This document shows positions 32,157 to 39,934 of a DNA stretch of 64,000 nt, in pieces. Positions within the stretch are counted from its first letter, which is position 1. Each line of letters starts with the position of its first letter. Source of the stretch: a virus; IMG/VR virus record IMGVR_UViG_3300017971_000006, positions 1 to 64,000 of that record; one strand, written 5' to 3'. The notes under the pieces were generated by a model. That model was not told the DNA's origin. It did no database searches and saw only the letters and a program-made list of their open reading frames with translations. The position numbers and the translations under genes were made by a program.

Positions 32157-33263
32157 CTAGTCTGCCTGGTACAGCTTGTCCCACATGGTCTCAAGCTCCC
32201 TATGACTCTTGAGAAGGTCTTTATACCTCTGCAAACCCTGCTTTAAGGTCTCGATACGCTCTCTGAGCTTTATCACCTCGTTACCGTGCCGTTGGTCTGC
32301 CGCCAGCTTTCCAGCTGTTAGGCGTGACAGCGCATCTACCTTCTCCTTAAGCTGGTCCTCTACCTCCCTTGTTTTCTTATTCGCGCAGGGGTAGCAGATT
32401 AGCCGATGGGAGGGTGAGTGGACGCCGCAATGGTCACATGCAGGACCATCCTTCTCTCTCTCCTGGTACTCATCAAGCTCCTTCGTAAGCCGCTCGACCT
32501 CCTCCCTCCTTTCTCTCGCCTCCGTCATCTTAACCAGCCTTTCAGCGTCCTCCTCCATCTGCGCGACACGCTGGTTAAGCTCCTCATTCTTGTGTACTAG
32601 GTTTCTGGCGAACCTTACGAGCGTGTCTACCTCGCCTTCATCCTGAATGGACTTGGCAATCTCCTTGTTAGAGGTGAGCATGTTGGCGAAGTCGGACATT
32701 AGCTCCTCTGAGAGCTCTCTGTCCTTAGCTGCCACAGTGTAGGGCAGCACGCGTTTCATGAACGCAGCTTTGTGTGCGCAAGGTTCCTCTCCGACGTTAC
32801 ACCCAGCTATTCTTGGCGGAGTACAGGTACCGTACATAGAGGAGAAGCTAGCTTCTTTAAGCTGTCTGCGCTGCGCGCGTGTCTCTTCAAGGAGCTCGTT
32901 ACACCGTATCTGGGTGCGGGTTAGGGCGCTGCTAAGGTCGTCGTTTGAGGTTAGAAGCTTTCTAAGCTCGGGCATGCTCAGCTCAATTGTCTCCCCCTCT
33001 ACCTCGAGGGGGTCAATCTCGTCTCCCCTTGCTTTGCGGAAGCACAGGAACCTATCCTGCTCCTCTCCGCTAGCTGATAGCACGACCTTAACTGTGAGGT
33101 CGCACTCGTTGAGAGGGGCATCCCTATGGGCGGAGTCTCCCCTGCTGTCTGGCGGGAACGAGTCCTCGCCCTCCACCACGTTAGCGAATAGCAGACAGGC
33201 TACAGATGCCCTCCCGCGCTTATTCTTTAGAACCTCCTCCAGCATATACTTCAACGTGCTCAT
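32157..33263 (-). CDS. coiled-coil protein with a zinc knuckle, 368 aa
   Basis: ATG 33263 with GGAGGAGAGTG before it; the start overlaps the previous TGA. The N-terminal 100 residues are globular, then long coiled coils (about 190-275 and 300-365) enclose a zinc motif (CDHCGVHSPSHRLICYPC). This layout recalls scaffolding or DNA-associated coiled-coil proteins such as SbcC-like stalks, but there is no ATPase motif. Function unknown. Confidence 0.65.
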   Translation of the reverse strand: MSTLKYMLEEVLKNKRGRASVACLLFANVVEGEDSFPPDSRGDSAHRDAPLNECDLTVKVVLSASGEEQDRFLCFRKARGDEIDPLEVEGETIELSMPELRKLLTSNDDLSSALTRTQIRCNELLEETRAQRRQLKEASFSSMYGTCTPPRIAGCNVGEEPCAHKAAFMKRVLPYTVAAKDRELSEELMSDFANMLTSNKEIAKSIQDEGEVDTLVRFARNLVHKNEELNQRVAQMEEDAERLVKMTEARERREEVERLTKELDEYQEREKDGPACDHCGVHSPSHRLICYPCANKKTREVEDQLKEKVDALSRLTAGKLAADQRHGNEVIKLRERIETLKQGLQRYKDLLKSHRELETMWDKLYQAD

Positions 33264-33508
33264 CACTCTCCTCCGCTACCTCTCTGGGCTCTTCTACTCT
33301 CCTGCACCGTGTTCACAATTACGCTCCCCTCCTTCGCCATCGTCGTAATCTTGTACGGCGGAGGCGGTAAGGGCTCGGCCGGCTCCTGGTCGTCGAAGAA
33401 GGTTACAGCTATCCCTTCTGCCACCAGCATAGACGCAACCATCTGCGCGATGGTTGACTTACCAGACTTGGGCGTACCACTTATCGTTACGGTTACTCTC
33501 TTCTTCAT
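33263..33508 (-). CDS. short P-loop protein (truncated kinase-like), 81 aa
   Basis: Begins with a strand plus Walker A, TVTISGTPKSGKSTIAQ, followed by a helix and FFDDQEP, as in small nucleotide kinases. It then breaks off after a Pro-rich segment. With 81 residues it lacks the lid and base-binding parts, so it is either a remnant or a minimal P-loop protein. It is translationally coupled to the coiled-coil gene. Confidence 0.6.
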   Translation of the reverse strand: MKKRVTVTISGTPKSGKSTIAQMVASMLVAEGIAVTFFDDQEPAEPLPPPPYKITTMAKEGSVIVNTVQESRRAQRGSGGE

Positions 33509-33517
33509 CTTTACCTC

Positions 33518-33778
33518 CTAGAACGGTATCTCTTGCTCTACTTCGTCGCTCTGCGTGCACTTTAGCTCACCCCTGTATCGTTTAGGGTGCAGCACGATGC
33601 TCACTCTATCTTGTGGTGGTTTAGAAAGGTACTGTACCGGAAACGTGTCCAGCTTCACTGAGATACTGCCCTCCTTAGACTCCCACGCTGCTCCGCACTC
33701 TAACCACTTTTGCTCTCCCGCACTATCAAAGATAGGGAGGTAGGCACCGAAGTCTGGCCTTCGCTTCTTAAAACTCAT
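33518..33778 (-). CDS. small beta-rich protein, 86 aa
   Basis: WLECGAAWESKEGSISVKLDTFP resembles small conserved phage and plasmid proteins in which a strand, a Trp and a GS-turn repeat, possibly an OB-like fold. AATAAGGAGAG precedes the ATG. The 69 bases before it (33779-33847) hold no gene. Confidence 0.55.
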   Translation of the reverse strand: MSFKKRRPDFGAYLPIFDSAGEQKWLECGAAWESKEGSISVKLDTFPVQYLSKPPQDRVSIVLHPKRYRGELKCTQSDEVEQEIPF

Positions 33779-33847
33779 TGTTCTCTCCTTATTAGGCGCA
33801 TGTGCTTAACCACGTCTCTTCTACTAGAATTGCTACTAGTCTTCCAC

Positions 33848-34630
33848 CTATATGACGTTGTACTCCTCCGTCTCCGCTGCGGATGGTAGACCACCCAGCA
33901 TAGCCTCAGTGTAGTTACTTTTATGGAGTACGAAGGTACTGCATCCCCTGCCAGACGCTACAAGTCTGGCTAGGCTAAGAAGCCCTTTAGCCTCTAGTAC
34001 GCTGCGAGCGTCTGCGTTAGATATAGGGTTGCCTCTCATGTCTAGCTGCTCTAGCTTCCTTAGATGTTGGGAGCGTACTAGCGCCTCTACGCCCGGCTTG
34101 CTCACCTTACCGGGTCCGATGTTTAGGTGCTCTACCCGACTTAGACATGCTTGTGCTGCCAGCTGTATAATCTCCTTATTGCCTATACCCCAATCCACGA
34201 GTGTGAGTACAGTGGGTCTACTAGCATTGAGAGCTTTTACAGCATCCATGAGATGGTCCGGGTTAGCCCTTTGCTTCTTATTAGGGGAGTAGTGTACGCT
34301 TAGTGACTCTACTAGAGCCATGCTACGGTGTTCTAGGACCTTACGTAGCCACGTGGTGGAGGATACATGCACAGTAGCGGAGGTAACAAACCCGTGAAGG
34401 GTTTCTGCAGTGTCTACGCCCTTGGGTACCTCTCTACTAAGAGACTTTTCTAGCCCCACGAGCATGGCAGTTATGTCCTTCATCATGTATGCGAGGCTTA
34501 TAACCTCTCCTCTCCTATCTCCCTTATGTAGGAGTAAAGTAGCTAGCTTCTCCCACTTATCCCGGCTGCTCCTGTCATCCATTACAGCGTATAGGGCATC
34601 TTGCAGCTTCTCGTCGTCTCTTTTAGTCAT
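33848..34630 (-). CDS. leucine-rich-repeat protein, 260 aa
   Basis: Start chosen at ATG 34630, with AGAGGAGGT before it. Residues about 15-50 (RSSRDKWEKLATLLLHKGDRRGEVISLAY) resemble the TIGR02996-type lead segment often found before LRRs in myxobacteria. The C-terminal half has LRR units such as LSRVEHLNIGPGKVSKPG and LRKLEQLDMRGNPISNADA. LRRs bind proteins; a host target is likely but unknown. An LRR fragment at 35765-35962 may derive from a related gene. Confidence 0.7.
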   Translation of the reverse strand: MTKRDDEKLQDALYAVMDDRSSRDKWEKLATLLLHKGDRRGEVISLAYMMKDITAMLVGLEKSLSREVPKGVDTAETLHGFVTSATVHVSSTTWLRKVLEHRSMALVESLSVHYSPNKKQRANPDHLMDAVKALNASRPTVLTLVDWGIGNKEIIQLAAQACLSRVEHLNIGPGKVSKPGVEALVRSQHLRKLEQLDMRGNPISNADARSVLEAKGLLSLARLVASGRGCSTFVLHKSNYTEAMLGGLPSAAETEEYNVI

Positions 34631-34666
34631 GTACTTACCTCCTCTTTGATTGTGGTTTCTCAAGCT

Positions 34667-34687
34667 AAAAAAGGGGGCACGCCCCCC
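34667..34687 (-). terminator. Rho-independent terminator
   Basis: GGGGGC/GCCCCC hairpin followed on the minus strand by TTTTTTAGC, just after the gene ending at 34694. Confidence 0.85.
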
Positions 34688-34693
34688 GTAAGA

Positions 34694-34999
34694 TTAAAAG
34701 CCAGATGACGAGGGCATGTCCTCTTCGAGCATCTGATTTAGCTGCCCGTAGTAGGCTTCTATTGCTCCTTCCTTAAGCTTAAGCTGTTGGCGCAAAGCAT
34801 GTACCTCAAGGCGCTGGGAGCGGAGAACAGTCTTCACCTCCTCCCAGCTCTCCTTGTACGTTCTTGTCAGAACACGCTCTGCCTTGTACGCGTGCAAAAG
34901 CTCCAAGACCAGCGATGGGTCCTGGAGTAAAACCTCCACCATGTCTGCCTCTGTGAGCCCATTAGCGGACATGCGCTGAAGGACATCATCTACGTTCAT
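34694..34999 (-). CDS. hypothetical helical protein, 101 aa
   Basis: Short helices (DDVLQRMSANGLTEADMVEV), then a coiled-coil-like second half rich in Leu, Gln and Glu. TAGGAGGCTACG precedes the ATG. Transcribed from the promoter at 35031-35059 and ended by the terminator at 34667, a one-gene unit. Function unknown. Confidence 0.6.
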   Translation of the reverse strand: MNVDDVLQRMSANGLTEADMVEVLLQDPSLVLELLHAYKAERVLTRTYKESWEEVKTVLRSQRLEVHALRQQLKLKEGAIEAYYGQLNQMLEEDMPSSSGF

Positions 35000-35030
35000 C
35001 GTAGCCTCCTAGGTGTGTCCCACCAGCGCT

Positions 35031-35059
35031 CTTATACAGAGTTTACAGACGCCCTTTCA
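35031..35059 (-). promoter_or_regulatory. phage-type promoter TGAAAG-N17-TATAAG
   Basis: On the minus strand TGAAAG, 17 bases, TATAAG: a perfect match to the consensus, placed 32 bases before the start at 34999. Confidence 0.65.
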
Positions 35060-35069
35060 TGGGGTACCG

Positions 35070-35384
35070 CTAGAGCTTCTCCTCTAGCTGCTCTACCTTC
35101 GACTTAAGAGCCTCAGACAGCGCTCTTGAGCAGCCGTCAAAGGCAGCCCAGGTAAGCTCGTCCTCACCTAGGTCATGGTCCTTGGCCATTTCCACAATAG
35201 CCCCCAGCAGCTCCAAGGACAGGTCCTCTACCTCCCCTCCCCCCTCGGACATCCCTTCATGCACACAAGCAAATCCTAGCAGCACCTTTAACAGTACTAC
35301 CATACGCTGTGGCGGGGTGGCCTCTAGAAGGGTCTTCTCGATGGTTACGTGCGTAGCCATCCTCATAGCGTTCTTACTCGGCAT
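35070..35384 (-). CDS. hypothetical helical protein, 104 aa (possible paralogue family)
   Basis: Helical protein with PPQRMVVLLKVLLGFACVH and a Glu-rich middle. AGGAGGAAGAG precedes the ATG. Its plan resembles that of 35394-35714 and 36406-36738 (hydrophobic LL-rich helix, acidic centre, helical end), but similarity is weaker. Function unknown. Confidence 0.55.
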   Translation of the reverse strand: MPSKNAMRMATHVTIEKTLLEATPPQRMVVLLKVLLGFACVHEGMSEGGGEVEDLSLELLGAIVEMAKDHDLGEDELTWAAFDGCSRALSEALKSKVEQLEEKL

Positions 35385-35393
35385 CTCTTCCTC

Positions 35394-35714
35394 CTAGTTC
35401 AGTGCCCTACGGTTCTCTTCGTACACCTTCTTAAGAATGGCGTTTATCGCCAGATAAGACGACCTATTGCACACTGCGAGGGCTAGCTCTACCCTCTCAA
35501 AGTCATCTAGACCCTTTCTACTCGCGAAGTTGGTTATAGCCTCTTCGAGGGTTGCAGCAAGGTCTCTTATTTTTACGCTCACTGTGTAGGAGCACAGTGA
35601 AGCCATGCTCACCAGAAGGAGTGCACAAGCTCCCTCGTTAAGCGCGCTGTCAGCCAGCTCCTTGGAGAGCACTGCTACCAGCTCCTTCTTCATCTCATCT
35701 GTTACCCTACTCAT
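35394..35714 (-). CDS. paralogous small helical protein, 106 aa
   Basis: Shares with 36406-36738 the pattern VTDxM at the N-terminus, G-CALLLV, GLDDF near residue 75 and A-I-AILK near the end. The two are clearly paralogues. AGGAGACAACA precedes the ATG. The start overlaps the tail of a decayed frame. Function unknown. Confidence 0.6.
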   Translation of the reverse strand: MSRVTDEMKKELVAVLSKELADSALNEGACALLLVSMASLCSYTVSVKIRDLAATLEEAITNFASRKGLDDFERVELALAVCNRSSYLAINAILKKVYEENRRALN

Positions 35715-35764
35715 TGTTGTCTCCTATCACGCGTTCAACCATCTCATCCGGTAGGATGTGGTCC

Positions 35765-35962
35765 TTAGTCAGCAGCGGCCCGTTGTCCTTGTTGCGCTCG
35801 TAGGGGCCTAGCCACTGCCTTCTCTTTCACAGAGTCTGTGAGGAAGGTGGAATGAAGCAACGCTTTCATTCCTGCGGCTCCTAGGTAGTTGCCCCACAGG
35901 TCAAGAGTGGTGAGATTACGTAGGCTATCAGAGGTGGCAATGGCTTTCGCCCCCTTAGCTCC
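35765..35962 (-). pseudogene. leucine-rich-repeat gene fragment
   Basis: The minus-strand frame after a TGA encodes GAKAIATSDSLRNLTTLDLW followed by GNYLGAAGMKALLHS, one full LRR unit of the type in the gene at 33848, and stops at 35765. There is no start codon at its head. A second frame through the same bases, ending at 35707, gives a protein-like tail (KDHILPDEMVERVIGDNNE), so the region looks like decayed, frameshifted remains of one or two genes. Confidence 0.6.
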
Positions 35963-35977
35963 TCAACTACCATTGCT

Positions 35978-36403
35978 TTACTCCCAGTCATTCTCTAAAT
36001 CGATGTCCCCAGCTGTCCCATCCCAAACATCATCAAGAGCAGAGATAGGGGTAGGGGGCATCTCATTAATCTCCCGAACGCTCAGTGCTCGTAGTGGTGC
36101 AATATCCTCGATGAGCTCGTCCATGAGCTCCGCTCGAGTCATCTCTGACCACCAAGTAGGGTACAGCGTACCGTGGCACTGCCACAACCGTAGGTACGCT
36201 ATCTTTCTTTTTCGGTATAGCGACAAGCACCTAGGGCACTTAGGTGCTCTTCCGTACTTTAATGAGTTGTTAAGCTGGTTGGTTGTTCTCTCTTGAGGAC
36301 AACCACAGACACAGCTGCACTCCCAAAGTATGCCCCCCTTGTACCTCCTATCTGTAGCCCTTAGTACAGTGAGGTCTCCTACCTTGTCTCCTACCTTAAA
36401 CAT
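35978..36403 (-). CDS. zinc-finger domain of a homing-endonuclease-like protein, no nuclease part, 141 aa
   Basis: The first 65 residues (VGDKVGDLTVLRATDRRYKG, then WECSCVCGC and CPRC) match the zinc-binding lead domain found in front of HNH homing endonucleases, as in the gene at 61586-62191. No HNH motif follows; the rest is a helical acidic tail. It is either an independent DNA-binding protein or a truncated endonuclease. No ribosome-binding site is visible, and the start follows the previous stop by two bases. Confidence 0.6.
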   Translation of the reverse strand: MFKVGDKVGDLTVLRATDRRYKGGILWECSCVCGCPQERTTNQLNNSLKYGRAPKCPRCLSLYRKRKIAYLRLWQCHGTLYPTWWSEMTRAELMDELIEDIAPLRALSVREINEMPPTPISALDDVWDGTAGDIDLENDWE

Positions 36404-36405
36404 GG

Positions 36406-36738
36406 CTAGTTGAGCTCTTTATCAGGAAGGGTGGTTGCCGCTCTAAACTCTTTCAAAATAGCTTCTATAGCGGCGTGTGCCGTCCCTGCACATGAAAGAA
36501 GAGAGAGCTCTAGGAGTGCAAAGTCATCCAGACCCTCATCTTCAGCGAACTGCCGTAGGGACTCCTCTATTCTTCTAGCCATATCAGCCGCATCATCATC
36601 TTCCTCATCGTATTCGCCACTCATGCAGGATATGCACACGAGCAGCAGGGCACACACCCCAACTCTAGAGGATTCTCCTCTAAGCTCATCTAGTAGCTTA
36701 CAGCTCATCTCCATCAGCATGTCGTCGGTCACCTTCAT
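36406..36738 (-). CDS. paralogous small helical protein, 110 aa
   Basis: ATG 36738 with AGGAG eight bases upstream is preferred over the longer frame from 36789, which would run through the terminator. Paralogue of 35394-35714 (VTDDM, VCALLLVCIS, GLDDFALLEL, AIEAILKEF), with a very acidic loop EYDEEDDDA. Function unknown. Confidence 0.6.
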   Translation of the reverse strand: MKVTDDMLMEMSCKLLDELRGESSRVGVCALLLVCISCMSGEYDEEDDDAADMARRIEESLRQFAEDEGLDDFALLELSLLSCAGTAHAAIEAILKEFRAATTLPDKELN

Positions 36739-36757
36739 CAGCTTACTCCTGGTAGCT

Positions 36758-36779
36758 AAAAAAGGGGGGTGAGCCCCCC
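36758..36779 (-). terminator. Rho-independent terminator
   Basis: GGGGGG/CCCCCC with loop CTCA (minus strand) followed by TTTTTTAGCTA, behind the 34-residue gene that ends at 36786. Confidence 0.85.
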
Positions 36780-36785
36780 CTGTCA

Positions 36786-36890
36786 TCACTCTTCGGGCAT
36801 CTCTATCCCGTTGGCGCTCAAGAGCGCCAACGCTATCTTAAGTCTGTTCTTGTATCTCTTCAGCCTTCTACACCTTTTACACTTACTCAT
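36786..36890 (-). CDS. small basic peptide with a Cys pair, 34 aa
   Basis: ATG 36890 with AAGGAG seven bases upstream. The peptide starts MSKCKRCRRLKRYKNRLK, a CxxC in a basic helix, then a Leu/Ala helix. It ends just before a terminator. Function unknown. Confidence 0.5.
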   Translation of the reverse strand: MSKCKRCRRLKRYKNRLKIALALLSANGIEMPEE

Positions 36891-36899
36891 GCTTACTCC

Positions 36900-37175
36900 T
36901 TACTTACCAGGCCACCAAGGGGTGAAGCGCACCCCGTCGTTGTTGATGCATACGGAGCCTGCGGGGGTACGGTAGTACTCCCACCCGCAGATGGCCTCGT
37001 CTAGCTCGTAACCTTTCTCCTTGAGGGAGCGGGAGACAAGCTCCCTCGTATCCTCATCAAGTCCCTGTAGGTACTTGGCTGCCGAAGTGGCCCTCCTTCT
37101 GTTGTGCCTTAGGTACCTACCACCTACGGCATGAACCAACGTGTTAATAGCCTCGCTAGTTTTTAGATTGCTCAT
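36900..37175 (-). CDS. hypothetical protein, 91 aa, probably leaderless
   Basis: Basic N-terminal half (GGRYLRHNRRRATSAAKYLQ), then a Trp/Tyr-rich end (CGWEYYRTPAG). The ATG lies seven bases after the TATAAG box of the promoter at 37183-37211 and has no ribosome-binding site, so the message would begin at or next to the start codon. Confidence 0.6.
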   Translation of the reverse strand: MSNLKTSEAINTLVHAVGGRYLRHNRRRATSAAKYLQGLDEDTRELVSRSLKEKGYELDEAICGWEYYRTPAGSVCINNDGVRFTPWWPGK

Positions 37176-37182
37176 CAGGGGT

Positions 37183-37211
37183 CTTATACAGGTTATCTGC
37201 CTATTCTTTCA
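37183..37211 (-). promoter_or_regulatory. phage-type promoter TGAAAG-N17-TATAAG
   Basis: A perfect consensus match on the minus strand, drives the gene at 37175. The plus-strand virion gene at 37250 starts divergently from the same gap and shows no such box. Confidence 0.7.
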
Positions 37212-37249
37212 TCTTCCCTTACATCTAGCCACTGCTGTAGCCTTTAAGC

Positions 37250-38533
37250 ATGAGTGACCTACCCCAGCTCCTACAGCAACAGCAGCAGAAGGCTACTCCC
37301 ATCTCCGGCTTGGAGCTGGAGACCTTCGGCAAGCACGCAGCCAAGCTCTACACCCAAGGGCAGTACGCCACCGTACAGGAGGCCCTGATAGAGACCATCA
37401 AGACATCTGCACTATCACCAGAGCAGGTTCGCCGAGTGGTGGAGTTCGCAAACACAGCGGCATACCTCAACGAGCTCGAGAAGTGCGGAAGCCATCGCTA
37501 CGTTGAGCTTCAAGGAGGACCGGCAGACCCTGGTGATGTTCTGCGAGACCTAAACGACGGCGGAGCGCCGGAGCCAGCACGTCCCCTATCATCAGACTAC
37601 GACCTACCCCCAGAGGACCTCACCAAGAAAGCGGATGCAGCGAGGCACAGATTAGGCATCCCAGACCACCTAGATGAAGCGTTCAAAACAGGTGGCAGGC
37701 CCGAGGCACCATATGCTGACCCCCTACAAGACTCCATCCGCTTAAGGCACAAGCTCGCCGGGGCACACGGGGACCTCATGTCCCAGCTATCCTCCCTAGA
37801 GACCAATCTCATGGTGGAGCATGAGCTACTGTACAGACAGGTAAAAGAGGCAGCGCTCAAAGGCACAGACCTAGGTGATGTACTTCAAGCTTGGGCAGCA
37901 ACAGGACATGAGCCAGAGATGGCGAAGGTTGCGTTTAGGTTTATTACACCTACTTTACTAAGAGAAAATGTCTATAAAGGAAGAGGTGATGTAGCGGCCT
38001 CTTTGAGCAGGTTTACCAAGACTGCGGCGATGGTCAACATCGAGCATCCTCTTGTTAAAACCTACGACACCTTCTGTACAACGCTTAAAAAGCTAGCACA
38101 TGTTAGAGCGACAGAGGAAGAGGTACGTAGTCATCTTGATGGGATTACCACCTTTATCATCCAAGCAGGACAGATTAAGGAGGCTGGAAAGGGAGCCTTG
38201 GTTGGTAAGGTTCTAGGTAAGGGGATACACGGAGCACGCAGGGCTCGTGGTGCTGCTAAGGCTGGTTTCAGAGAGGCAGGTCAGCAGCTAACAGAGGCTC
38301 TAGGTGGTGGAAGAGGCGCTAGGTTGGCCGGCGGAGCACTAGCACTCACTCCCGCAGCAGCTGAGCTAGCTGCACTTGGTCTTGGTGGTGAGGCCATCCA
38401 TGAGCACCTCAAGTACAGTCCAAGCATGCCAGCAAGAGCAGCCAGAGCAACAGGTGAGTACCTCACTGGTGCCTTAATGCCTACCTCCGAGGCTGGTCTA
38501 CGAAGGCGGTACAGGATTCAGAGCGGACAGTAA
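37250..38533 (+). CDS. putative virion protein, 427 aa
   Basis: Starts with a Gln-rich head (MSDLPQLLQQQQQKATPISG), then helical regions, with a Gly/Ala-rich C-terminus (about 310-395) of alternating small residues, as in membrane-active or internal virion proteins. It contains the KTAA-type motif (FTKTAAMV near residue 257) shared by many proteins of this module. No clear ribosome-binding site. The function is inferred from context. Confidence 0.6.
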   Translation: MSDLPQLLQQQQQKATPISGLELETFGKHAAKLYTQGQYATVQEALIETIKTSALSPEQVRRVVEFANTAAYLNELEKCGSHRYVELQGGPADPGDVLRDLNDGGAPEPARPLSSDYDLPPEDLTKKADAARHRLGIPDHLDEAFKTGGRPEAPYADPLQDSIRLRHKLAGAHGDLMSQLSSLETNLMVEHELLYRQVKEAALKGTDLGDVLQAWAATGHEPEMAKVAFRFITPTLLRENVYKGRGDVAASLSRFTKTAAMVNIEHPLVKTYDTFCTTLKKLAHVRATEEEVRSHLDGITTFIIQAGQIKEAGKGALVGKVLGKGIHGARRARGAAKAGFREAGQQLTEALGGGRGARLAGGALALTPAAAELAALGLGGEAIHEHLKYSPSMPARAARATGEYLTGALMPTSEAGLRRRYRIQSGQ

Positions 38534-38536
38534 GCC

Positions 38537-38722
38537 ATGGACAGATGCCCGACATGTGATGCCCCTGTGCAGCTCGACAACCTTGGACGAGCGTACACCT
38601 GTCCGGAGTGCAAGACGCGCTGGTCTGTTCTAAAAGTCTCTTGCGACTGGACCTACCCCGTGTGCAGGATTAAGGATGAGCCCATACAGAAGGACAGGAA
38701 GAGCCCCCGTTCTGAAGCTTAG
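38537..38722 (+). CDS. zinc-ribbon protein, 61 aa
   Basis: CPTCDAPV near residue 4 and CPECKTRW near 23 form a zinc ribbon. It follows the previous stop by three bases and overlaps the next gene by 47 bases. Confidence 0.6.
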   Translation: MDRCPTCDAPVQLDNLGRAYTCPECKTRWSVLKVSCDWTYPVCRIKDEPIQKDRKSPRSEA

Positions 38723-38969
38723 CTGGTGGCACGAGCTCAAGCATCTTCTCCGGGTGGACGAGGAGAGATGGGTGGACCGTGTATTTGCCGACGGCACTGC
38801 CAAAGTTTTCAGGTACTGCAGAGAGTGCGGAGAGCACCTAGGCTTCAAAAGGTTCATCGAGCTTGAAGGCATTGAGGTGCGGCACTGGCAGAGCCCACCC
38901 ATGTCTTTAAGCAGGAGCACGTCTGACAAGATGAAAGAGCTAGAGGAGAGCTATGAGCAACCCAATTGA
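38676..38969 (+). CDS. hypothetical protein, 97 aa
   Basis: Contains one Cys pair (YCRECGEHLGF), with basic and Trp-bearing N-terminal helices (KLSWWHELKHLLRVDE). Overlaps both neighbours (47 and 17 bases). The start has only AAGG close by, so the first residues are uncertain. Confidence 0.5.
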   Translation: MSPYRRTGRAPVLKLSWWHELKHLLRVDEERWVDRVFADGTAKVFRYCRECGEHLGFKRFIELEGIEVRHWQSPPMSLSRSTSDKMKELEESYEQPN

Positions 38970-39687
38970 TGAGTACTTCACAGCTAAGAAGGAAGCTGGA
39001 TGGCTGTCTGGCGTTGGTAAAGGGATGAAGGATGTAGGGAAGGGATTCTCCGAGATGCTCTCCCCCAAGAACATCGGCATCACTGCGGGGGCAACCATGC
39101 TCGCTACGGGCCTAGACCTACCTGGGCGTATAGCAGAGAAGGCGTACTACGCAGTTACGAAGAACCGTGACTTCAACGCCATGATGGATACGAACCCCGA
39201 CCTAAAGCAGCTGCAGAGAGACAACGTCAAGCAGTTCAACTCCCACTACAGCTCTCTGCGCGCCATCAACCCTCAGTTCGCGTCAGACCCTGTGGTAGCC
39301 GGAACGTACATGAGGCAGATGAGCTTACAGCCTGAGGTAGCGGGCAAGGTCATCGTAGAGTCTCTAGGTGGGCTACCTAGAGAGCAGCCGGGGACAAGGG
39401 CCACGCAGCTCTTAGGCATGGCTGACCCGATGGAGAAGATGCGCGCTCTCCAAGAGCAGAAGCTTACGGCAGAGATTGCAGGCATGCCAGGTAGGACGGA
39501 GAGGGAGCAGCAGATGCATGGGGCCAAGATGCTCGAGCTGGGTCAGAAGGCTGAGCTGCATCCTGGGCAGCTGGAGGTCCAAAAGGGTCAGCTGCAGAAG
39601 ATGCCTTTCGATATAGAGACGGCCAAGGAGAAGATGCTCGCTGCCCAGAACAAGGCGCATAATCAGCCCAAGAGCTGGAGGGAGTAG
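38953..39687 (+). CDS. putative virion protein, 244 aa
   Basis: Begins MSNPIDEYFTAKKEAGWLSG with a Gly/Lys amphipathic stretch and a hydrophobic patch (NIGITAGATMLATGL), then Met/Gln-rich helices. Similar in style to internal virion or DNA-ejection proteins, but no family named. Ends at a convergent hairpin. Confidence 0.55.
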   Translation: MSNPIDEYFTAKKEAGWLSGVGKGMKDVGKGFSEMLSPKNIGITAGATMLATGLDLPGRIAEKAYYAVTKNRDFNAMMDTNPDLKQLQRDNVKQFNSHYSSLRAINPQFASDPVVAGTYMRQMSLQPEVAGKVIVESLGGLPREQPGTRATQLLGMADPMEKMRALQEQKLTAEIAGMPGRTEREQQMHGAKMLELGQKAELHPGQLEVQKGQLQKMPFDIETAKEKMLAAQNKAHNQPKSWRE

Positions 39688-39705
39688 CTTTACGGAGCTA
39701 AGAAG

Positions 39706-39730
39706 AGGAGGGGGGTAGCTCACCCCTCCT
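39706..39730. terminator. hairpin between convergent genes, likely bidirectional terminator
   Basis: AGGAGGGG (39706-39713) pairs with CCCCTCCT (39723-39730) around a nine-base loop. On the minus strand it is followed by CTTCTTAGCT, on the plus strand by TCACTG. Confidence 0.6.
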
Positions 39731-39740
39731 TCACTGTAGA

Positions 39741-39887
39741 CTATGCGTACCTGACTGTATCAGGTAGCTCATCCTCCCTTCTTTGCATCTCCTCCCTTAT
39801 CATCTTATCTAGTCGGTCGTTTATTCCCTCTGCGTAGTACTTAATACGCCGCAGGGCTGCATCAGATAAACTCTTTAGCTTCTCCAT
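39741..39887 (-). CDS. small charged protein, 48 aa, probably leaderless
   Basis: ATG 39887 lies seven bases after the CATAAG box of its promoter and lacks a ribosome-binding site. The product (MEKLKSLSDAALRRIKYYAE...) is one charged helix. Its 3' end meets the hairpin at 39706. Function unknown. Confidence 0.6.
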   Translation of the reverse strand: MEKLKSLSDAALRRIKYYAEGINDRLDKMIREEMQRREDELPDTVRYA

Positions 39888-39894
39888 CAGTATT

Positions 39895-39923
39895 CTTATG
39901 CAGCCTTTTACCCCGTACTTTCT
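39895..39923 (-). promoter_or_regulatory. phage-type promoter AGAAAG-N17-CATAAG
   Basis: Minus-strand boxes AGAAAG and CATAAG, 17 bases apart. The start codon at 39887 falls where transcription should begin. Confidence 0.65.
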
Positions 39924-39934
39924 TTTACGTAGCT

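Noticed and set aside
33788-33816. AATAAG box before the gene at 33778 as a promoter
   Set aside because: The 17-base upstream box is GACGTG; the AATAAG is part of the ribosome-binding site AATAAGGAG.
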